Positions 12,600 to 18,178 of a stretch of DNA of 18,178 nt are shown in pieces. The notes beneath the pieces were generated by a model. That model did not search any database. It was not told the DNA's origin and saw only the letters and a program-made list of their open reading frames with translations. The stretch lies in contig CAJUTD010000007.1 of NCBI GenBank assembly GCA_910589635.1, positions 51,463-69,640 of the forward strand, given 5' to 3'. The translations under genes and the position numbers were made by a program. Positions within the stretch are counted from its first letter, which is position 1. The number at the start of each line of letters is the position of its first letter. This stretch comes from an uncultured Lachnospiraceae bacterium. GTDB lineage: Bacteria > Bacillota > Clostridia > Lachnospirales > Lachnospiraceae.

Positions 12600-13087
12600 T
12601 TGTTTCGGATACCACACCGATTATTACCTTGATGAAGATGGGACATTTGGATATTCTGAAGCAGTTATATGGGAAGGTGATTATTCCTAATGCTGTATAT
12701 ATGGAATTGACAGGCAATGAAAAATTTGTAACAGAGGCTTTTCAGGTAATAGACAGTGATTTTCTGGTAGTAGAAGAGGTTGACAATGAGGTGGCTGTGA
12801 CGATTTTGCAGGAAGTGTCTGGTCTGGATGCTGGGGAGAGTGAAGCGATTGTTATGGCAAATAGCAGAAAAGCAGATTTGCTGGTTATGGATGAACATAA
12901 GGGCAGGAGTGTGGCAAAGAAGATGGGGCTACCGATTACAGGAACGATTGGTCTGCTGTTGAAAGCTTTTGATGAGGGAATGCTTACCGCTGGAGATATT
13001 GAGGAGTGCATTGACAAATTGAAAGAAACCAACGTGAGAATAAGCGAGGGGTTGTTTGATATTATGAGGGAGCATATAAAGGAATAA
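12593..13087 (+). CDS. DUF3368 PIN-domain ribonuclease-like toxin
   Basis: This 164-residue PIN-fold protein of the DUF3368 family is the presumed toxin partner of UPF0175. The acidic metal-binding residues expected for a PIN nuclease are present: Asp6 (IVSDTTPII), Glu38 (AVYMELTG), Asp79/Glu82 in GLDAGESEAI and Asp100 in LLVMDEHKGR. The segment KKMGLPITGTIGLLLKAFDEG is a family hallmark. PIN toxins cleave RNA, but targets for DUF3368 proteins are mostly unknown. All catalytic residues look intact, so with the antitoxin it could act as an addiction module that favours retention of element B. It is followed by about 125 bases with no feature before the xis ribosome site. Confidence 0.82.
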   Translation: MLIVSDTTPIITLMKMGHLDILKQLYGKVIIPNAVYMELTGNEKFVTEAFQVIDSDFLVVEEVDNEVAVTILQEVSGLDAGESEAIVMANSRKADLLVMDEHKGRSVAKKMGLPITGTIGLLLKAFDEGMLTAGDIEECIDKLKETNVRISEGLFDIMREHIKE

Positions 13088-13212
13088 CATTTTTTCCTAA
13101 ACAATAACGTCAGGAAGCATTTCTTTTAGACTGATAATAAGTATGGAAGGATATGAAACAAAAAGAAGATATGATTTGTTATTATCCTATAGCCATAAGG
13201 AGGTGCAGTCTT

Positions 13213-13425
13213 ATGGCAGACAAAGAACTCGTAGACATTCCATTATGGCAGAAATACACATTGAGCGTAGAAGAAGCTTCAAAATATTTCCGCATCGGGC
13301 AGACAAAGCTCCGCAGGCTCATCAATGAAAATGAGGATGCTGACTTTATCCTGTGGAACGGGAACAGACCGCAGATAAAGAGAAAGCAGTTTGAGGAATT
13401 TATTGACAAGTTAAATGTAATATAG
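13213..13425 (+). CDS. xis: Tn916-like excisionase
   Basis: This 70-residue protein closely follows Tn916 Xis (67 residues): DIPLWQKYTLSVEEASKYFR, IGQTKLRRLI, NGNRPQIKRKQFEEFIDKL. The winged-helix fold bends DNA at the element ends and directs the integrase toward excision. I chose ATG 13213 because AAGGAGG (13197-13203) lies 9 bases upstream; the in-frame ATG at 13153 has no such site and extends beyond the family's N-terminus. It lies upstream of int, separated by a terminator-like hairpin. A decayed relative is at 8759-8896. Confidence 0.9.
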   Translation: MADKELVDIPLWQKYTLSVEEASKYFRIGQTKLRRLINENEDADFILWNGNRPQIKRKQFEEFIDKLNVI

Positions 13426-13437
13426 GCATGGCGCAAA

Positions 13438-13485
13438 GAGTTTTAGTGCGGTATAATCATTATATCGTATTAGAGCTCTTTTTTT
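13438..13485 (+). terminator. Hairpin terminator/attenuator between xis and int, element B
   Basis: The arms 13438-13455 and 13461-13478 pair over 18 positions with five G-U pairs, a five-base loop and seven Ts (13479-13485). The int start codon is only 18 bases after the T-run. The element A copy at 8909-8957 keeps the same fold despite base changes. It would limit transcription running from xis into int. Confidence 0.75.
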
Positions 13486-13503
13486 ATGAAAGGAGCAGAT
13501 ACT

Positions 13504-14766
13504 ATGGCAGCAAAAAGAAAAGACAGCAAAGGCAGGGTTTTAAGAAAAGGGGAAGGCCAGCGCAGTGACGGGCGTTATATGTTCCGTTATACGGACTTAT
13601 GTGGTGAAAACCGTGTAGAATACAGCTGGCGGCTGGTGGAAACAGACCCATACCCGAAAGGGAAGCAGAAAGATTTATCCCTGCGTGAGAAGGAGACATT
13701 GATTGAGCAGGACAGGCATGACCTGATTTCCACGTCACATGGGAATATGACAGTCAACGAACTGTTTGATTTCTATGTAAAAATGAAACGAAAACGTGGG
13801 AAGATTACCGTCCGTACAGAGGAAAACTACACTAAGATATGGAATAAGAACATGCGCAGCCGGAAATTTGCAAATATGCAGATTCAGGCAGTCAGAAAGA
13901 CACATATTTTGGACTGTTATCAGGAGATGTTGGAGGATGGTGTTGGAAATGGAAGCATAACCTTAATGCACAAAGTTTTATCCGCTATGTTTAACCACGC
14001 ATTATCCGAAGACTATATCCGCAGGAATTACGTCCATGGCTGCACAAAGGAACTTGGGATTTACAACAATAAAAGAGATGCACTTACACAGGCACAGCAG
14101 GCAGAATTTTTGAACTTCATCAGGGAAAGCAAAGAATACAGCCATTATTACTGGATGTTTGAGTTTTTCTTCGAGACCGGTGCGAGATGTGGAGAAACCC
14201 TTGGTCTAACATGGCAAAATGTGGATTTCAAAAACAAATTCGTAAAGATTGACCACCAGCTGCTTTACGAACTGGACGAGGAGGGAAAGCGCAGGTTTCA
14301 AATCTGCCCTCCAAAAACAATCAAAGGAATCCGTAAAATTCCGCTGACAGAGAAGGCAGTGTATGCCCTGAAAAAACAGAAAGAGTATATGCTGAAACAT
14401 GGGATGATAGACAACCATACCGTAGATGGGCACAGTGGTTTTGTATTCCTCACAAAGAAATTCCAGTTGTGGAGTGTGGTACAGCTCGACATCATCCTTC
14501 ATAAGATTGTGTATGATTACAACAGCATTGAGGTTGCGGCTGGCATACTGGAGGACAGGGAACCGGAATTACTGCATAATATTACTGCACATATCCTGCG
14601 GCATACTGCCTGCACCAGAATGGCAGAGGCAGGGATGGACCAGAGGACGCTGCAGGAGATTATGGGGCACAGCAACCTTGCAATTACCATGAAGGTGTAC
14701 AACCATGTGGATGACCGTACACAAAAAATGTTACAAATTTACACAACTTTTACACAAAATGAATGA
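13504..14766 (+). CDS. int: Tn916-family tyrosine recombinase (integrase)
   Basis: This 420-residue site-specific recombinase of the Tn916/Tn1549 group integrates and excises the element. The start at 13504 is supported by AAAGGAG 8 bases upstream; the in-frame ATG at 13486 sits against the terminator T-run. The N-terminal arm-binding domain (KDSKGRVLRKGEGQRSDGRY, YSWRLVETD) is followed by a core-binding domain (about 85-190) and the catalytic domain with Arg228 (TGARCGETLGL), Lys271 (PPKTIKGIRK), His363-x-x-Arg366 (AHILRHTACTR), His389 (IMGHSN) and nucleophile Tyr399 (MKVYNHVDD). All six catalytic positions are present, so the enzyme should be active. It reads toward the right-hand direct repeat 111 bases downstream, the usual int-next-to-att layout. 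Confidence 0.95.
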   Translation: MAAKRKDSKGRVLRKGEGQRSDGRYMFRYTDLCGENRVEYSWRLVETDPYPKGKQKDLSLREKETLIEQDRHDLISTSHGNMTVNELFDFYVKMKRKRGKITVRTEENYTKIWNKNMRSRKFANMQIQAVRKTHILDCYQEMLEDGVGNGSITLMHKVLSAMFNHALSEDYIRRNYVHGCTKELGIYNNKRDALTQAQQAEFLNFIRESKEYSHYYWMFEFFFETGARCGETLGLTWQNVDFKNKFVKIDHQLLYELDEEGKRRFQICPPKTIKGIRKIPLTEKAVYALKKQKEYMLKHGMIDNHTVDGHSGFVFLTKKFQLWSVVQLDIILHKIVYDYNSIEVAAGILEDREPELLHNITAHILRHTACTRMAEAGMDQRTLQEIMGHSNLAITMKVYNHVDDRTQKMLQIYTTFTQNE

Positions 14767-14877
14767 AAAAATATGAGATTTTATGAGAAGATAAGCGTCT
14801 CAAACATTTCTGAAATATCTTAGAAATCCAGTATTTGCAAGGGTTTCATCAACTTCTGCAAAGATACTCAAATCTTC
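14737..14877. other. Right terminal region of element B
   Basis: The last int codons and the following 110 bases carry the same words as the left end in reverse order: AAATTTACAC-N5-TTACACAAAA (about 14736-14760), AAATCCAGTATTT (14824-14836) and CAAATCTTCT (14869-14878). They are candidate integrase or excisionase binding sites. No gene lies between int and the repeat. Confidence 0.4.
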
Positions 14878-14898
14878 TGAATCTTACAAAACTGTAAG
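14878..14898. repeat. Right copy of 21-bp direct repeat (att-like), with operator-like dyad
   Basis: This stretch is identical over 21 bases to 9038-9058. It holds CTTACA-AAAC-TGTAAG (14883-14898), which fits TNACA-N4-TGTAA, a consensus I recall for response regulators of transporter-linked two-component systems in Firmicutes. TC and nine Ts (14901-14909) follow, so it could also work as a short terminator hairpin. It lies about 90 bases upstream of the ABC transporter start. Confidence 0.7.
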
Positions 14899-14912
14899 TC
14901 TTTTTTTTTATT

Positions 14913-14941
14913 TTGCAAGCAATCTGAAAGAAACGTAGGTT
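14913..14941 (+). promoter_or_regulatory. Weak candidate promoter of the ABC transporter genes
   Basis: TTGCAA (14913-14918) and TAGGTT (14936-14941) are 17 bases apart. The -10 is poor, as expected if a bound activator at the dyad 15 bases upstream is needed. This is a motif match only. Confidence 0.3.
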
Positions 14942-14977
14942 AAACTTTCACTTAAGAAAAAGTAAAAAAAGTTTAAC
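14939..14977 (+). promoter_or_regulatory. Leader hairpin abutting the ribosome site of the ABC transporter gene
   Basis: GTTAAACTTT (14939-14948) and AAAGTTTAAC (14968-14977) are perfect 10-base inverted repeats, with ACTT/AAGT pairing inside (14950-14953 and 14960-14963). The AGGAGG ribosome site starts at 14978, the very next base. The dyad could be an operator on DNA or a leader stem that affects translation. Confidence 0.45.
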
Positions 14978-14989
14978 AGGAGGTTCCTA

Positions 14990-15664
14990 ATGGAAATAAT
15001 TGTAAAGACAGAACATTTATGTAAATATTATGGCTGCGGCGAAAATCAGGTGCGGGCAGTGAAGGATGCCAATATTGCCATTTCCAAAGGAGAATTTACG
15101 GCTATTGTGGGCAAATCGGGCTCCGGCAAAAGCACGCTGCTTCATCTTCTAGGAGGATTGGATGTTCCCACCAGTGGAAAAGTGTGGATGAAGGATAAAG
15201 ATATATTTGCCTTGAAGGAGGAAGAACTTGCCGTGTTCCGCAGGAGAAAAATCGGCTTTATTTTTCAGGCGTTTAATCTGGTTTCATCCATCAATGTCTG
15301 GGAAAATATCGTGCTGCCTATCGGGCTTGACGGGAAAGAGGTGGATGAAGACTTCGTGCAGGACATCGTGAGGACTTTGGGGATTGAGGGAAAGATACAT
15401 AACCTCCCCCACACGCTTTCCGGCGGGCAGCAGCAGAGGGTTGCGATTGCCAGGGCGCTTGCCTCCAAGCCAGACGTGATTCTTGCCGACGAGCCCACAG
15501 GTAACTTGGATTCTAAGACCAGCGATGAGGTTGTGGGGCTTTTAAAAATGTCGGCGCAGAAATATGGGCAGACGTTGGTAATGATTACCCATGACCAGGA
15601 TATTGCACAGATTGCAGATCGGATTTTAGTGATTGAAGACGGAGAGGTGGTGGAGCAGGGATGA
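14990..15664 (+). CDS. ABC transporter ATP-binding protein (MacB/BceA-like)
   Basis: This 224-residue ATPase of the MacB/LolD/BceA group pairs with FtsX-type permeases. It has Walker A GKSGSGKST (41-49), the Q-loop FIFQAFNLV, signature LSGGQQQRVAIARAL, Walker B VILADEPTGNLDS and switch histidine MITHDQD. AGGAGG lies 6 bases upstream of the ATG. Its stop overlaps the permease start (ATGA), so the two are coupled. Such pairs, next to a two-component system, commonly export or detoxify antimicrobial peptides; here the likely regulator pair is 6.9 kb upstream, beyond the island. The substrate is not known. Confidence 0.92.
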   Translation: MEIIVKTEHLCKYYGCGENQVRAVKDANIAISKGEFTAIVGKSGSGKSTLLHLLGGLDVPTSGKVWMKDKDIFALKEEELAVFRRRKIGFIFQAFNLVSSINVWENIVLPIGLDGKEVDEDFVQDIVRTLGIEGKIHNLPHTLSGGQQQRVAIARALASKPDVILADEPTGNLDSKTSDEVVGLLKMSAQKYGQTLVMITHDQDIAQIADRILVIEDGEVVEQG

Positions 15665-18108
15665 AGCATACAATCCACAGACTGGCGCTCTCCAATATAC
15701 GGCAGAACAAATCGAGAAGCGTTTTAATGATATTATCCATTTTCCTGACGACGCTGCTTCTTGCTGCGATTGCCGGTGTCGGCTGCGGGATGGTGAGAAA
15801 TAACCAGGTCAACGCAGGAAATCTTTTTGGAAATTATGTTGCAACCCTTAGCAGGGTAAAAGAAGACCAGTATGAAATGCTGAAACTGCGCAGCGAGTTC
15901 ACCAATGTAGGTAGGACGGCTTTTGTTGCGGAGGCAGACTCCGGGAAAGCAGGTATTGATATAGGATTGTCATTTATGGATATAACCGCCGCAGAAAATA
16001 AAAACTTTATTCATGCGCTGAAAGCGGGAATACTGCCCAAGGCGGAAAATGAAATTGTGGCATCGGCAGAGTTTTTTGAAAAGTTTGGTCTCTTGAACGC
16101 CAAGCCCGGGGATCATGTGTCTATACCTTTGCGCCGGGACAGCCAAAGTAAATTTGAGGAAAAAGAATTTATTGTCAGTGGAGTGGTAAAATCCCCACAG
16201 ACTGGAACTGTCCAGAAATCATTTCAGGGATTTGTGTCCCAGAAATTTTACGAGTCATTATATACGAAGGAAATGCGTGCTTATGAGGTTACTCTGCGCA
16301 TGAGTGAAGCGCTGATGGAAGCGGGCGTGGATTGTGAGGAAGTCCTATGGGAGGTCGCGGGGCTCTGCGGCGTGGAAAAAGATAATATTTCGCCCAATAG
16401 ACAGTATCTCATGTGGATGTATGATCCAGGCACAGAGACAATTTTTGGCTGCATATTGGTTGCGCTTCTGGTAATTGTAGTATCGGTTTCCGTCATCTAT
16501 AACATTTTTCAGGTGGGAATGGTTCAGAAAATTCAGGAATATGGCAAAATTAAAGCTTTGGGGGCTACCAGAAAACAGATGAAAAAATTAATTCTGCAAG
16601 AAGGGATGCTCTTAGCGGTTATCGGCGTTCCCCTGGGACTGCCAGTGGGATGCGGCGTTGCTTTCCTGATGTGCCGTGTGCTCATTACAGGCTCCCAAAC
16701 AATGGCGGGCGTAGAACTTACGGAAGTATCCGTGATTTCCCTGCCGCTGCTGATAATTGTAGCTTTGTCCGCCTTTTTGACGGTGCGATTGGCATTATCA
16801 CATCCTATGCGGGTGGCGGCAAAAACTTCGCCGGTGGAAGCCATGCGCTATCAAGAAAATACAAGTCGGGGAAAAGGTGTGCGCAAAGGGCGCAAACGTA
16901 TTTCTGTTTTTGGCATGACGTTGTCCAACATGTTGGCAAACCGCAGAAGAACAATTTCCACAATCTGTACGATGGGCTTATCCTGCGTGTTGTTCGTATC
17001 GTTGTCCAATCTTGCTGGAAATATAGATAATAAGTTTGAAGCACGGCGTAATGTCGAATATGGCCAGTTCTCCATAGAATTGGATTATAGACTAAACGAC
17101 ACGGCTTACCCAGAAAATAACCTTTGCCAAATCCAGAAGAATAACCCGCTGGGCGAAGAATTTCAGGAAAAAATGAAAGCCATTCCAGGCGTCACAGAAG
17201 TTAAGAGCCGCAAATGTTTTGAAGTGGAAAATATCAGCTTGGACAGCATGGATGCGGATGGAGCTTACACGACAATTAGCGTGCTTGACAGGGAGGGATT
17301 TGAACGTTATGGAAAGGGTTCTGTTTTGGGAATTGTTAATTATGACGAGGTCGCTGCCGCAGACGGTATTCTTTATGGTTATTCTCATTTTATGGAAGAT
17401 TACGGTTATGAGATAGGGCAACAGATACAAATGAAAGATATGACAGGCAGCGGGTCTGTATTTGAGGGAGAAATCATGGGCGCCTTTGGCAGCGCGCCTG
17501 GCGCATGGGTAATCACACAAGATACATTTGACAAACTTGGGATAACAGAAGATTTCACAAATATCGTATGGGTAGACTGTGAGCAGAAGGATAAAACCAG
17601 CGTAAAAGAAGCTATTGAGGAACTTGTGGCGGGTATGGAGTATGTGGAGACGGATTCTTATGATAGGGCCTTGAAGCAATCGCAGTATACAAGCAGGATT
17701 ATGCAGAGCGGGGTCTACATGTTTCTGGGGCTTTTGGGCGTCATTGGCTTTTTAAATATGGCGAACACGATTATCACCGGAGCCGTGACAAGGAAGCGGG
17801 AGTTAGGCGTTTTGCAGGCAGTGGGGATGACAAACCGCCAGCTAAATTGGATGATGCAGCTGGAAGGAATCTTCTTTTCCGCCGGGACGGCTGCTGTTTC
17901 CCTGCTAATTGGCAGTCCGCTGGGCTATGTCCTCTTTTCTTATGCCAAAGAAAAGCATTTTTATGGACTTAACGAATATCATTTCCCTCTGAAGGAAATT
18001 AGCTTGATGATACTGGCAATTGTGTTGCTGCAAGCCTCATTATCATTTTTGCTCAGCAGGAATCTGCGGAAAGAATCTTTGGTGGAGCGTATTGTCTATC
18101 AGGGGTAA
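15661..18108 (+). CDS. ABC transporter permease with two FtsX domains
   Basis: This 815-residue permease is the partner of the ATPase just upstream. I read eight membrane helices in two repeats: one near 20-41, a first extracytoplasmic domain, three near 260-283, 315-337 and 357-380 (FtsX domain 1); then one near 430-452, a second large extracytoplasmic domain (about 455-680), and three near 683-705, 733-758 and 779-800 (FtsX domain 2). Both cytoplasmic coupling segments are recognisable (GKIKALGATRKQMKKLILQE and KRELGVLQAVGMTNRQLNWM). This 8-helix, two-domain plan differs from BceB-type permeases (10 helices, one large domain). A role in antimicrobial peptide efflux or envelope stress is plausible but unproven. 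The gene is complete; the last 70 bases of the window show no clear terminator or gene. Confidence 0.9.
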   Translation: MKHTIHRLALSNIRQNKSRSVLMILSIFLTTLLLAAIAGVGCGMVRNNQVNAGNLFGNYVATLSRVKEDQYEMLKLRSEFTNVGRTAFVAEADSGKAGIDIGLSFMDITAAENKNFIHALKAGILPKAENEIVASAEFFEKFGLLNAKPGDHVSIPLRRDSQSKFEEKEFIVSGVVKSPQTGTVQKSFQGFVSQKFYESLYTKEMRAYEVTLRMSEALMEAGVDCEEVLWEVAGLCGVEKDNISPNRQYLMWMYDPGTETIFGCILVALLVIVVSVSVIYNIFQVGMVQKIQEYGKIKALGATRKQMKKLILQEGMLLAVIGVPLGLPVGCGVAFLMCRVLITGSQTMAGVELTEVSVISLPLLIIVALSAFLTVRLALSHPMRVAAKTSPVEAMRYQENTSRGKGVRKGRKRISVFGMTLSNMLANRRRTISTICTMGLSCVLFVSLSNLAGNIDNKFEARRNVEYGQFSIELDYRLNDTAYPENNLCQIQKNNPLGEEFQEKMKAIPGVTEVKSRKCFEVENISLDSMDADGAYTTISVLDREGFERYGKGSVLGIVNYDEVAAADGILYGYSHFMEDYGYEIGQQIQMKDMTGSGSVFEGEIMGAFGSAPGAWVITQDTFDKLGITEDFTNIVWVDCEQKDKTSVKEAIEELVAGMEYVETDSYDRALKQSQYTSRIMQSGVYMFLGLLGVIGFLNMANTIITGAVTRKRELGVLQAVGMTNRQLNWMMQLEGIFFSAGTAAVSLLIGSPLGYVLFSYAKEKHFYGLNEYHFPLKEISLMILAIVLLQASLSFLLSRNLRKESLVERIVYQG

Positions 18109-18178
18109 ATGTAGATTTGGGGATGTCGCACGAAGCAATCAATAAAGTTTTCATCCGTTCAAAAGGTTTCCATTGCGA

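Larger units (their letters stand above)
9038..14898. mobile_element. Integrative element B (about 5.84 kb), Tn916-like xis/int, no conjugation genes
   Basis: The unit is bounded by perfect 21-bp direct repeats, has xis and int reading toward its right end, and carries accessory cargo (MerR regulator, CAT-like enzyme, toxin-antitoxin pair) among several broken genes. No relaxase, coupling protein or type IV secretion gene is present, so it cannot transfer by itself. It probably derives from a larger conjugative element by internal deletion. Boundary placement within the repeat is uncertain. Confidence 0.6.

Noticed and set aside
13452..13457. TATAAT as the -10 of an int promoter (also at 8923-8928)
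   Set aside because: No -35 lies at a suitable distance in either copy, and most of the hexamer is part of the paired stem, which explains its conservation.
18109..18178. Start of another gene at the window end (ATG at 18123)
   Set aside because: Only 18 codons are visible, no proper ribosome site spacing is present, and no homology can be recognised.

Overview
The window looks like the chromosome of a Gram-positive Clostridia species, most probably a Lachnospiraceae gut bacterium. I infer this from the AGGAGG-type ribosome binding sites, the small gene families seen (AzlC/AzlD, ProXp-type deacylase, divergent PurA, DeoD) and a Tn916-like xis/int module. No taxonomic search was possible.

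Left flank (1-8055) is compact core genome: the 3' part of nfo (endonuclease IV), an HD-domain hydrolase, purA with its own promoter, a HAD phosphatase and a hairpin. Two genes on the minus strand follow (a small membrane protein and a prolyl-tRNA-editing protein), then a divergent promoter pair, azlC-azlD, deoD, and a two-component system whose histidine kinase is split by a frame change.

The accessory island (about 8060-14898) lies between that two-component system and a two-gene ABC transporter (14990-18108), its likely partner. Its parts are: a truncated DUF262 gene; the decayed right end of one integrative element (element A: iteron-like repeats, xis fragment, hairpin terminator, int fragment, att-like repeat); then a nearly complete related element (element B, about 5.84 kb) bounded by a perfect 21-bp direct repeat at 9038-9058 and 14878-14898. 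Element B carries a TipAS-type MerR regulator with a recognisable operator, a decayed carboxymuconolactone-decarboxylase gene, an iteron-like array, a gene broken by an amber codon and a frameshift, a TnpV fragment, an intact chloramphenicol-acetyltransferase-like gene, a GNAT fragment, a UPF0175/DUF3368 toxin-antitoxin pair, and intact xis and int. No relaxase or conjugation gene is present, so B looks like a non-self-transmissible remnant that could still be excised by its own integrase.

The most interesting points are these. (1) Two related elements appear stacked in tandem at one attachment site. (2) The repeat at that site contains CTTACA-AAAC-TGTAAG, which has the form of a response-regulator operator and sits just upstream of the ABC transporter. 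(3) A terminator-like hairpin lies between xis and int in both elements and shows a compensatory base-pair change. (4) Two iteron-like arrays with exact 32-bp periodicity lie in opposite orientation. (5) The histidine kinase upstream of the island is split.
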